22,349 nt of DNA from a virus, in IMG/VR virus record IMGVR_UViG_3300009030_000022, positions 1-22,349 of that record; one strand, given 5' to 3'. The translations under genes were made by a program, and so were the position numbers. Below are positions 13,280-20,334 of this stretch, one piece after another; the stretch's first letter is position 1; every line of letters starts with the position of its first letter. The notes under the pieces were generated by a model. The model was not told the DNA's origin. It made no database searches and saw only the letters and a program-made list of their open reading frames with translations.

Positions 13280-13374
13280 CCCCAACCACCAAAACCACCA
13301 AAACCACTAAACTACCACTAAAACCACTAAACTACCACTAAAACAAACTACTAAAACACTATTATAACCCCCTT
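13280..13374 (+). other. 95-base C/A-rich stretch with no G (possible rut or cos region)
   Basis: On the + strand no G occurs from 13280 to 13374. It includes ACCACCAAA-type tandem units and an exact 20-bp duplication, AAACCACTAAACTACCACTA, at 13301-13320 and 13321-13340. Long C-rich, G-poor RNA is the hallmark of Rho loading (rut) sites. Position just upstream of the small terminase gene would also suit a packaging start (cos or pac) region. Confidence 0.5.
13301..13340 (+). repeat. Exact 20-bp tandem duplication
   Basis: AAACCACTAAACTACCACTA is present twice head to tail (13301-13320 and 13321-13340), within a longer run of about 9-base CCACTAAA or CCACCAAA units. Confidence 0.85.
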
Positions 13375-13377
13375 GTT

Positions 13378-13406
13378 TTTACTTGTATACAAGTAAATAC
13401 AAGTAA
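13378..13406. promoter_or_regulatory. 20-bp perfect palindrome plus half-site (operator-like)
   Basis: TTTACTTGTATACAAGTAAA (13378-13397) is a perfect palindrome. The half-site TACAAGTAA repeats 10 bases later at 13398-13406, one helical turn on. Its centre TTGTATACAA matches the operator core of the two early promoters apart from the central spacer base. It sits upstream of the terminase operon and probably binds a regulator. No convincing promoter pair was found next to it. Confidence 0.6.
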
Positions 13407-13472
13407 GGGCACCAGGCGATAAAAGGGCTTACGGTTATTTTTTGTAAATTCGGACTAAACACCGGCTAAACA

Positions 13473-13946
13473 ATGACTAAAGGAAACCCAAAGAAACCCA
13501 AAAAAGCCAGCGGGTTAGATGAAAACCCAGGCGAAGAGATACGGCTAAGCGGTAGAGATATTAGTAACCAAAATTTGAAATCATGGCCTAAAGGTACTAG
13601 CGGTAACCCTAACGGCCGACCAAAGAAAATAACAAGCCGGCTAATAAGTCTAGGCTATAGTAAGGGCGAAATAGACGACACTATAAACAATATACTAGCC
13701 ATGAATGAGCACCAGCTTAATCTATTACTAGCGGACCCGGACCTAACGACCTTAGAAACTATTATAGTAAAAGCCGTACAGCGCTCTATTAAATACGGTA
13801 GCCTATATAATTTAGACACGCTATTAAACCGGGTATACGGTCTACCGAAACAGGAGGCTACGCTAGAGGTACAAGTACAGCCCCCGCTATTTCCTGACGT
13901 ACAGCCCCCAGGTACCGAGGACCACGGCGACGCTAAGACAGTATAG
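13473..13946 (+). CDS. Terminase small subunit-like protein (DUF5681-type N-terminus)
   Basis: The small subunit recognises phage DNA and starts packaging. The 157 residues have a basic N-terminus with the WPKGTSGNPNGRPKKIT motif (residues 38-54), which is typical of DUF5681-type proteins next to large terminase genes. Helices follow (SLGYSKGEIDDTINNILAMNEHQLNLLL) and an acidic, Pro-rich end (VQPPLFPDVQPPGTEDHGD). It lies 2 bases before the large subunit gene, so both are made together, and 76 bases after the palindrome cluster. Small terminases vary greatly, so the call relies on context and motif. Confidence 0.75.
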   Translation: MTKGNPKKPKKASGLDENPGEEIRLSGRDISNQNLKSWPKGTSGNPNGRPKKITSRLISLGYSKGEIDDTINNILAMNEHQLNLLLADPDLTTLETIIVKAVQRSIKYGSLYNLDTLLNRVYGLPKQEATLEVQVQPPLFPDVQPPGTEDHGDAKTV

Positions 13947-13948
13947 AT

Positions 13949-15136
13949 ATGTTTATAAGAACAACCGCTATAAATAAAATGCTACGCCTGACTAAGCGAA
14001 AAAAAATTATACAGGGGGGCACTAGCGCGGGTAAGACATTCGGAATAATACCTATACTAATAGACAGGGCTATTAAAACGCCGAGGCTAGAGATAAGTAT
14101 AGTAAGCGAAAGCATACCACATTTACGCCGGGGGTGTATAAAAGACTTTATTAAAATAATGGTACTCACTTCGCGCTGGCGCCCCGAAGAGTATAACCGT
14201 AGCCTATTACGGTACGAATTCGCCAACGGATCGTATATAGAATTTTTTAGCGTTAGCGACGAGGCAAGACTAAGGGGCGCCCGGCGTAACGTATTGTACG
14301 TAAACGAAGCGAATAATATACCTTTTCAGGCGTACCATCAATTAGCTATTAGAACCGACCAGGATATATATATAGATTTTAACCCTAGTAGTCAATTCTG
14401 GGCCCACACCGAAATAGAGCCGGGCGCCGACGCCGAACTAATAATATTAACCTATAAAGATAACGAGGCGCTAAGTAGTACAATTATAGATGAAATCGAA
14501 AGCGCAAAATATAAGGCTAGTACTAGTAGTTACTGGGCGAACTGGTGGCAAGTTTACGGCCTGGGCTTAGTAGGTAGTTTAGAGGGGGTAATATTCGAAA
14601 ATTGGAGAGCTATACCAGGACTACCCCGAAACGAAAACGGCGAAGTAGAGGCCGAGCTACTAGGGTATGGCTTAGACTGGGGTTATACTAACGATCCAAC
14701 GGCCGTAATAGGACTATATAAATACGACGGTAAGGTAATTATAGACGAAGTACTATATAAAAAAGGGCTAACTAACCGGGCTATATATAATAACCTAAAG
14801 GACACTATTAAAAAAGGCGCCGAGATAGTGGGCGACAGCGCCGAGCCGAAGAGTATAGACGAGCTAAGAAACTACGGGCTAAATATTTACGGCGCTAAAA
14901 AGGGCCCGGATAGTATACGCCAGGGTATTAACTTATTACAGGAATACGACTTACTTATAACCGAACAAAGCACGAACGTAATAAAAGAAATACGGGGGTA
15001 TGTATGGAATAAAGACCGGGCCGGTCAAAAGGAAAACAGACCGGCACCTAACCAAATGGACCACACACTAGACGCTATAAGATATATAGCGACCAGTAAG
15101 CTAAGAAATTATACTATGACGTGGAGCGTTAAATGA
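13949..15136 (+). CDS. Terminase large subunit
   Basis: This is the packaging motor ATPase and nuclease. The 395 residues show Walker A in IQGGTSAGKT (residues 21-30), Walker B with the catalytic carboxylate in VLYVNEAN (Glu120), a coupling-type YIDFNPSS (141-148), and the RNase H-like nuclease with Asp243 (GLDWGYTNDP), Asp296 (VGDSAEP) and Asp371/Asp375 (DHTLDAIRY). Length and motif order fit the family of Bacteroidota and other siphophages. It is the best recognised protein in the window. The ATG at 13949 follows the small-subunit stop by 2 bases. Confidence 0.96.
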   Translation: MFIRTTAINKMLRLTKRKKIIQGGTSAGKTFGIIPILIDRAIKTPRLEISIVSESIPHLRRGCIKDFIKIMVLTSRWRPEEYNRSLLRYEFANGSYIEFFSVSDEARLRGARRNVLYVNEANNIPFQAYHQLAIRTDQDIYIDFNPSSQFWAHTEIEPGADAELIILTYKDNEALSSTIIDEIESAKYKASTSSYWANWWQVYGLGLVGSLEGVIFENWRAIPGLPRNENGEVEAELLGYGLDWGYTNDPTAVIGLYKYDGKVIIDEVLYKKGLTNRAIYNNLKDTIKKGAEIVGDSAEPKSIDELRNYGLNIYGAKKGPDSIRQGINLLQEYDLLITEQSTNVIKEIRGYVWNKDRAGQKENRPAPNQMDHTLDAIRYIATSKLRNYTMTWSVK

Positions 15137-15175
15137 TACAAAATTAAACTAGCGGGCTTATACTATTATAACATA

Positions 15176-15197
15176 GTAACCGGTTATAACTGGTTAC
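15176..15197. repeat. Near-perfect 22-bp palindrome before the holin
   Basis: GTAACCGGTTA (15176-15186) and TAACTGGTTAC (15187-15197) are inverted with one mismatch. It lies 18 bases before the holin ATG in the only noncoding gap of the packaging/tail module and could be an operator or a processing site. Confidence 0.45.
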
Positions 15198-15215
15198 AAT
15201 TTCTAAAAAAATAAT

Positions 15216-15653
15216 ATGGTAGACGGCCTAACGGACTGGGTAAGCAAGTCGGCTTTAATAATTTGTGTATCACTAGGCACATTTTTTGCGCCTATTACTA
15301 GCGCGTTTATTACGGCTATAGTCGTGGTAATTTTAGACACACTTACAAAGGTAATAGTAGTAGGTAAGACTAAAGGAATAGGGGCTATAAGTAGTAAAAA
15401 ACTATTTAAGGTGGTTCCTAAATTAATATTTTATTTTGTTTTTATCATATTAGCCGAGATACTACACGACTACGTAGACATAGACGTACCGTTTGTTAAG
15501 CTTACCTTAGTTGCTATTATAGGTATAGAGGTTTATAGTATAGATGAAAATTTTGAAGAGCTTACCGGGTTCAGCTTCGTAAAAAAAATTCTTACCTTTA
15601 CTAAACAGATAACCCGGTATAAAAATGAAAAGGCAAAGAACAAAGATACCTAG
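15216..15653 (+). CDS. Phage holin
   Basis: Holins form membrane lesions that release the endolysin. The 145 residues have several hydrophobic segments (about residues 12-28, 30-48, 65-83 and 90-106) with a charged loop (KTKGIGAISSKKLFK) and a charged C-terminus (KNEKAKNKDT). The pattern DTLTKV...GIGAISSKKLFKVVPKLIFY and then VKLTLVAIIGIEVYSIDENFEELTG matches the phage holin family often called holin 4 or toxin-secretion/phage lysis holin. It is about 10 kb from the endolysin, so lysis genes are split. Its end overlaps the chaperone gene by 29 bases. Confidence 0.78.
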   Translation: MVDGLTDWVSKSALIICVSLGTFFAPITSAFITAIVVVILDTLTKVIVVGKTKGIGAISSKKLFKVVPKLIFYFVFIILAEILHDYVDIDVPFVKLTLVAIIGIEVYSIDENFEELTGFSFVKKILTFTKQITRYKNEKAKNKDT

Positions 15654-16266
15654 AAGCTGGCAAGATTTGAGCCTAAAACAATTCATACAGCTACAGGCCG
15701 TACCCAAAACAGACAACAAAATAACCCAAGCTATACAGCGCGTAGCTATTCTAACGGGTAAGACCGAGGACGAAATACGGGAATATCACCCCCTACAAAT
15801 TTCGTCTATAGTTAAGAAAATAAACTTTTTAGATACGCTACCAAAGGATAAAAAAGTAGTATATTTTTATCATAAATGGAAACTATACAAACGCGATAAA
15901 CTAGACTATACTACAGCTAACCAAGTAACCGAAATACTACAGCTAAATACTAAAGAAAAAAACGTAGGTATTAAAATTCTAAACGTCCTAGCGGTAATAT
16001 ATTACAGGGGTAAAAACGATCAATACGACGCCGACCGGTTTATTAAAATTAAGGGCGAGCTGGAAACCTTAGATTTTATAACTGCCTGGAATTCGGCGGG
16101 TTTTTTTTTGACTGGATTGAGGACATATTTACCAAACGCTTTGAGGCGATTTTTCCGAAATCGGACGACTGGGGACCTGGAGAAATTGATAAGCGAGGCC
16201 GAGAATACAGAGAACACAAAAGGCTTGAAAGAATTAGGAATACTTATCAATGGTATAATTTTATAA
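15625..16266 (+). CDS. Tail assembly chaperone, short form (gpG-like)
   Basis: In the zero frame this protein has 213 residues. The N-terminal part (IPRSWQDLSLKQFIQLQAV, DEIREYHPLQISSIVKKINFL, YHKWKLYKRDKLDYTTANQ) has the W-DLSLKQF...LQ pattern of Bacteroidota phage tail assembly chaperones. Residues after about 160 (LTGLRTYLPNALRRFF...) are of lower quality as protein and share bases with a second frame. A slippery run of nine Ts ending in T TTT TTG lies at 16101-16110. The short form would be the gpG analogue, made by ribosomes that do not shift. It is expressed together with the longer fused protein. Confidence 0.72.
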   Translation: MKRQRTKIPRSWQDLSLKQFIQLQAVPKTDNKITQAIQRVAILTGKTEDEIREYHPLQISSIVKKINFLDTLPKDKKVVYFYHKWKLYKRDKLDYTTANQVTEILQLNTKEKNVGIKILNVLAVIYYRGKNDQYDADRFIKIKGELETLDFITAWNSAGFFLTGLRTYLPNALRRFFRNRTTGDLEKLISEAENTENTKGLKELGILINGIIL

Positions 16267-16379
16267 TGGGCGTAGCCGACTTTAACCCTTTGGAATACGA
16301 ACGGGCCGGCCGGCTTTGTTTTATAGAGTGCTGTATATACTACGGCTATTTAAAACAGTATAAGAATGTTAACGACTAA
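15625..16379 (+). CDS. Tail assembly chaperone, -1 frameshift form (gpGT-like)
   Basis: A shift of one base back at T TTT TTG (16104-16110) joins the first 162 codons to an 89-codon frame that ends at TAA 16377-16379, giving about 251 residues. The extension starts DWIEDIFTKRFEAIFPK and contains YQWYNFIMGVADFNPLEYE and LCFIECCIYYGYLKQYK, which resembles the C-terminal T domain of phage tail chaperones (WY..I..LA..). The -1 frame is open from 16053 to 16376 but has no ATG until 16266, so frameshifting is its natural entry. Without this, 16267-16365 would be an unexplained gap. A true sequencing or replication error in the T-run is the main alternative. Confidence 0.75.
16104..16110 (+). other. 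-1 programmed ribosomal frameshift heptamer T TTT TTG
   Basis: The heptamer fits X XXY YYZ with zero-frame codons TTT TTG, and both tRNAs can re-pair with TTT after slipping. It ends a run of nine Ts (16101-16109). A small hairpin CCGA-AA-TCGG lies about 45 bases downstream; I see no strong stimulatory structure nearby. Confidence 0.75.
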
Positions 16380-16821
16380 GGAAATACTAGACCAGCTAGA
16401 CGCTGAGATAATGGAGCTAGAAAAGGCCGTAGAGGTAACTATATGTACTTACGAGGACCTACTAATAAGGGTAAGCGAAAATAGGAATAAATATATGCAC
16501 GTATTTATTGTTTACGATTTACGACAGGGTACGCTCGGCGAGTGGTCCCAGGACCTAGCGCTAAGCCTGGTAATATGCGATAAGATGAAAGCCGACAAAA
16601 CTAACAAGCTAGCTATACATTCCAATTCGCAAAGCCTAGGTATTGAGATAGTAAAAAAGCTAAGGACCTGGGGGGCCCGAAACGGCTACGAAGGAATTAA
16701 CGCCGTACCCGTAGACTTTTGGACCGAGGACGAAAGCGACAGCCTACTAGCTGGCATAAAATTAGAGCTAACCCTAACCGGCGAAATTGGGGGCTATTGC
16801 GATATTATAGAAACAACCTAA
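16366..16821 (+). CDS. Putative neck or tail completion protein
   Basis: The 151-residue protein begins within the last bases of the frameshift product (14-base overlap). Its core VFIVYDLRQGTLGEWSQDLALSLVICDKMKADKT and the end DFWTEDESDSLLAGIKLELTLTGEIGGYCDI look like small adaptor proteins of phage tails (strand-turn-strand patterns, FWTED.SD-LAG). I do not recognise a named family. The position between chaperone and tail genes supports a structural role such as tail terminator. Confidence 0.55.
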   Translation: MLTTKEILDQLDAEIMELEKAVEVTICTYEDLLIRVSENRNKYMHVFIVYDLRQGTLGEWSQDLALSLVICDKMKADKTNKLAIHSNSQSLGIEIVKKLRTWGARNGYEGINAVPVDFWTEDESDSLLAGIKLELTLTGEIGGYCDIIETT

Positions 16822-16830
16822 ATATATATT

Positions 16831-17619
16831 ATGAATAAGTTAGTAAAACTACAGGGAAACACGGTACTAATTGTAGACCAGGCCAGCGGAGATATAGACG
16901 AAACTATAAGTCTACAATTTTTTAGCTATGAGTTTGGCCTAGAAATAGTACATTTTATAGACAGTAATAAAACCCAGACCGTCTACACTATAGCGCTAGA
17001 CAGTTTACTAGACGACGTAGGGGGCGCACTAGATACTTACCAGCTAGCGCTAGACTATTTAAGCACTTTCGCCATGCCTGGCGGGAGCGTTACACTAGCA
17101 CCAGGTAGCGAAGTTCAAATAGTAGACGACGTTAACAACCCAATAGCAACCGGTAACGGCACGTCCGACGCGACGGCAAAAGGGCTTATAATTATGGGAG
17201 AGGACCAGGCCGGTAATTTAGTACGAATTAGAACCACTACAGACGGCCGGCTAATTTCTAGCGCGTCAGTAACTAACCCGCCATCTACGACACCAGTAAA
17301 TAAAATATATCTAAGTTCATTAAGCGGGAGCCAAGACGACGACTACATAATACCGAACGGGGTAGGCTTAGTTATACAGGCCGTAAACTGTGGCGCCGAG
17401 GACGACGTAGACGGGTCCAAAGTAGAGCTATGGTACTATACAGACGCGACCAAAACGACCGGCCAACTATTAAGCGCCCTATATATAAACGGGTCAAACG
17501 GACGCGACGAGATTAACCAAATGTTTACAGGCGACGGATCCGGTATTATTACGCTAAGACGCGAACGTCTAGGCGGGGGCTCTTCTGAGATTTTCGGCAA
17601 GTGGCAGGGGTACTATTAA
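16831..17619 (+). CDS. Virion structural protein, likely tail or fibre-like
   Basis: The protein has 262 residues. The N-terminal part (MNKLVKLQGNTVLIVDQASGDI, ALDTYQLALDYL) is followed by a GEDQAGNLVRIRTTTDGRLIS hinge and a beta-rich C-terminal domain (KIYLSSLSGSQDDDYIIP, VIQAVNCGAEDDVDGSKVELWYY, IITLRRERLGGGSSEIFGKWQGYY). That order resembles phage fibre or head-spike proteins with a jelly-roll-like end. No family can be named. It is flanked by tail genes in the same operon, so a minor virion protein is likeliest. Confidence 0.6.
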   Translation: MNKLVKLQGNTVLIVDQASGDIDETISLQFFSYEFGLEIVHFIDSNKTQTVYTIALDSLLDDVGGALDTYQLALDYLSTFAMPGGSVTLAPGSEVQIVDDVNNPIATGNGTSDATAKGLIIMGEDQAGNLVRIRTTTDGRLISSASVTNPPSTTPVNKIYLSSLSGSQDDDYIIPNGVGLVIQAVNCGAEDDVDGSKVELWYYTDATKTTGQLLSALYINGSNGRDEINQMFTGDGSGIITLRRERLGGGSSEIFGKWQGYY

Positions 17620-17630
17620 ACTATTAGCTA

Positions 17631-18164
17631 GTGGCTAAAAATATAGAGGCTATAATAAAAAAGTGGGGCGACAGCGTTACGCTGGATATGGTAGCCTTTT
17701 TAGACACTATTAATAAAACTAATACCGGCAACCTGGCAAAGTCTTTACGGTTTGAAGTAAGGCGCGACGCTGAGGCTATTATAATGGAATTCAAAGGCGC
17801 CAACTATTCAGAATTCGTAAGGCTGGGGGTACAAGGTATAGGGCCAGGGCGAAACAAAGCGCCCGGTAGTCCTTTTAAATTTGGTAGCGGTAAGCATACA
17901 GGTACTAGTACGCTACGGGGGGCTATAGATAAATGGGTAATAACTAAAGGGCTAGGGGGTACTAGAGATAAAAAGGGCCGTTTTATTAAGCGCAAAAGTT
18001 TAGTATATTTAATTAGCAGAAGTATATACCGTTTTGGAATACGCCCAACAAATTTCGTGTTTCCGTTCTTTAAACGAATGGACGAGCTAACCGCTTTAAT
18101 AGGTACGGGCCTAGCCGACGAGATACGCGAACAAATAATAGAACAATTTAATGCAAGTAAATAA
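17631..18164 (+). CDS. HK97 gp10-like neck / tail completion protein
   Basis: The frame uses GTG at 17631 as start, 11 bases after the previous stop. The 177 residues have the pattern of the HK97 gp10-like family: a helical N-terminus (VAFLDTINKTNTGNLAKSLRF), a strand EAIIMEFKGANYSEFVRLGVQG, a variable loop, then WVITKGLGG and LVYLISRSIYRFGIRPTNFVFPFF. The RSIYRFGIRPTNF..P ending (about residues 130-146) is especially typical. These proteins link head and tail. Its last 14 bases overlap the next gene. Confidence 0.78.
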   Translation: MAKNIEAIIKKWGDSVTLDMVAFLDTINKTNTGNLAKSLRFEVRRDAEAIIMEFKGANYSEFVRLGVQGIGPGRNKAPGSPFKFGSGKHTGTSTLRGAIDKWVITKGLGGTRDKKGRFIKRKSLVYLISRSIYRFGIRPTNFVFPFFKRMDELTALIGTGLADEIREQIIEQFNASK

Positions 18165-20328
18165 TATTATAACCGATTTATACCCAGCCTTTAACCGTTC
18201 ACTAGTAGAGGTAGAAAGTTTTAATTATTTAAAAGAAAAACATAATTATATAGTAGACATTTTAACCGACGAAACCGGGCACACTTTCGCGCTAGATAGT
18301 TATTTTTGGGGTTACCCTGGACTACTGGCCCTGGCTGGTGGAATAGGTACCAGCTTTTACACGGCCGGCGATTACGTACAGGTACGAAATATTACAGGAC
18401 CAACGGACTACAGCGGTATATATAAAGTAGTAGCCGTACCAAACGACACAGTAGTAATTTTAGATACGCCGTATATAAATGGGTTCGCGGGCGCTGACGT
18501 TAGGGTATATAGATTATACAGACAAAAGCTACCAGCTAACCCAGGGGGCAAAGCCGTTTTTAATGTTAACGGGTACGCTACCGGGGTAGTATACCACGAC
18601 TTTAAACTAGACAATATAGGGGCCTTTAATATACCAAACAGCTACGACAGGTTACTAGTATTACCTAGCGAAGAGTACTATATAAATTTTACCTACGCGA
18701 CAGTACAGAATAACGGGGGCCTAGCTGAGATAACCAGCGTAAGCGGTTCGCTATTCGTGGGCCAAAATTTAGAGCTAGTTAGCGATAATATACTATTTAA
18801 TCAATATAACGGTATTTACCAGGTAGTAAGTATAAGCGGTAGCGACGTAACAATAAACCGGGCCTTTATTGGTCCGTTAATTAGTACCGGCCAGGTTATA
18901 ACCTTACCAAAGGTACCAGTATGGTATAAAGATTATAACGATCTAACGGGCGAAAAGCTAATATTTAACGGGGCCCTACCGTACCCCGAAATACTTAGTT
19001 TTGACTTTACCGATTACGACGTAAGCCTACTAAGTAGCCCGGCCGAATTCCTAACCACACTACCAAACACTACGCAAAGTATAAAACTAGGCCAGCGGGC
19101 GTATACCCAGTTTTACCAGTCCGTTAATACCACCGCTACTCAATTCGCCGTAGACGTTACCGACGAGCTGGGCGTAGTACACCAGTATATAATAGATTTT
19201 AATTGTAGCCCGGATAATCTTATAGGCTTAGCTATAGGCCCGTACGATCTAGCCCAGCTAGACCCGGCCCTAGTAACCGTACCGCCTGGCCGAGATTTGC
19301 CAATAGTGGACTGTAAAGACACGGGCTATTGTGTTTACCTTTGGGGCGAAAATACTTGTAATATAATTAACGTACAAAACGTAAAATTTGTACACCCGTA
19401 TATAGCCGTTACTAGCGGGGTTACCTGGGCCCAGCAACAAGCGACCAGCTACGAGATAGAAGTAACTAAGCTAGAAATAGGGGGTATACCCCAGGTTATT
19501 ACCCCGACAGGTAATACTTATAACCAGGGCGCCGTACTGGGCCAAGCGCAAGAAGAAATTTATAGCAACGAAATAGCGCTACAGACTAGCCTAACTATAG
19601 ACAGTACGTTAGGTAGCGGGGGCGTAGGGTTTGCCGACGGCCATAATATAGATATAGATTTTAGCCAAGACTTTGAGCTAGAGGTGGACGTAATACTAAA
19701 TACGATAACCTACGGCGCGGGGTCCTTGGTAAAGGTTTCGTACGTATGGAATATAGCAAGCTGTACGGCCCAGTATAAAATATTAAACGGTAGAGTACAA
19801 ACGACTAAAGGCGGGCCCCATGTCAGTCAAATATTGACCGGCTTTGTGGGGCTACAAAGTATAACGATAGCGCCGGATAGTTTGACGGAACAAATTTGTT
19901 TTAATTTAGACTATACGCCACATGCTTACAGCGGGGTACGGGTATTATTTGAGGATCGACTGGGTAGCTTTATAGGTTATAACTTTAATCTAAAACGACA
20001 GCGACGGGTAGAAACTAGTAGCGACGGCTACGAAAAGGACGTAGTAAGTATAGAAACTAGCGACAGTATACAGCGCGGGTACGAAACTATACAAAATAGT
20101 TACGGCGAAGAGTGGGACGTATTAACCGAATATATAAGCGAGGCCGACGCGAAATATTTAGAAGAGTGTTACACTAGCCCAAATATATACGTACAGTTTA
20201 AGGGCGAAGTATACCCGGCTATTATTAAACCGAAAACCCAGGTAGGACAGGAAACAGAAAACACGGCGCTACGACAGGTAGGTATAACCCTACGAGTAAA
20301 CCGTACGCAATACACCCAGCGAAACTAG
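18151..20328 (+). CDS. Large tail-tip / baseplate-associated protein
   Basis: A 725-residue protein rich in beta strands and short turns. Two segments are clear internal duplicates: residues 73-109 (GDYVQVRNITGPTDYSGIYK...) and 204-240 (GQNLELVSDNILFNQYNGIYQ...). Both share the Y-(S/N)-G-I-Y-(K/Q)-VV core known from phage tail proteins. Residues 36-47 (DILTDETGHTFA) match the start of the early gene at 5369. The C-terminal part (RGYETIQNSYGEEWDVLTEYISEADAKYLEE) is typical of tail-associated proteins of Bacteroidota phages. It probably belongs to the tail tip. The exact function is unknown. Confidence 0.7.
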   Translation: MQVNNIITDLYPAFNRSLVEVESFNYLKEKHNYIVDILTDETGHTFALDSYFWGYPGLLALAGGIGTSFYTAGDYVQVRNITGPTDYSGIYKVVAVPNDTVVILDTPYINGFAGADVRVYRLYRQKLPANPGGKAVFNVNGYATGVVYHDFKLDNIGAFNIPNSYDRLLVLPSEEYYINFTYATVQNNGGLAEITSVSGSLFVGQNLELVSDNILFNQYNGIYQVVSISGSDVTINRAFIGPLISTGQVITLPKVPVWYKDYNDLTGEKLIFNGALPYPEILSFDFTDYDVSLLSSPAEFLTTLPNTTQSIKLGQRAYTQFYQSVNTTATQFAVDVTDELGVVHQYIIDFNCSPDNLIGLAIGPYDLAQLDPALVTVPPGRDLPIVDCKDTGYCVYLWGENTCNIINVQNVKFVHPYIAVTSGVTWAQQQATSYEIEVTKLEIGGIPQVITPTGNTYNQGAVLGQAQEEIYSNEIALQTSLTIDSTLGSGGVGFADGHNIDIDFSQDFELEVDVILNTITYGAGSLVKVSYVWNIASCTAQYKILNGRVQTTKGGPHVSQILTGFVGLQSITIAPDSLTEQICFNLDYTPHAYSGVRVLFEDRLGSFIGYNFNLKRQRRVETSSDGYEKDVVSIETSDSIQRGYETIQNSYGEEWDVLTEYISEADAKYLEECYTSPNIYVQFKGEVYPAIIKPKTQVGQETENTALRQVGITLRVNRTQYTQRN
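18256..18290 (+). repeat. 35-bp segment shared with the early gene at 5375
   Basis: The partner of the segment at 5375-5409, differing at three positions. The copies encode DILTDETG-H/R-TFA in the same frame. Confidence 0.6.
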
Positions 20329-20334
20329 TAAGGT

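Noticed and set aside
13277-13321. 14-residue Pro-rich frame MPQPPKPPKPLNYH
   Set aside because: It arises from the repeat tract; it has no leader and is too short to support as a gene.
13933-14226. Minus-strand frame opposite the terminase start
   Set aside because: The large terminase gene with Walker A on the + strand explains the sequence.
16266-16379. Separate 37-residue gene starting at ATG 16266
   Set aside because: The ATG overlaps the short-form stop (TAATG), so coupling is possible, but the same frame is open and protein-like back to the slippery T-run, which favours the frameshift product.
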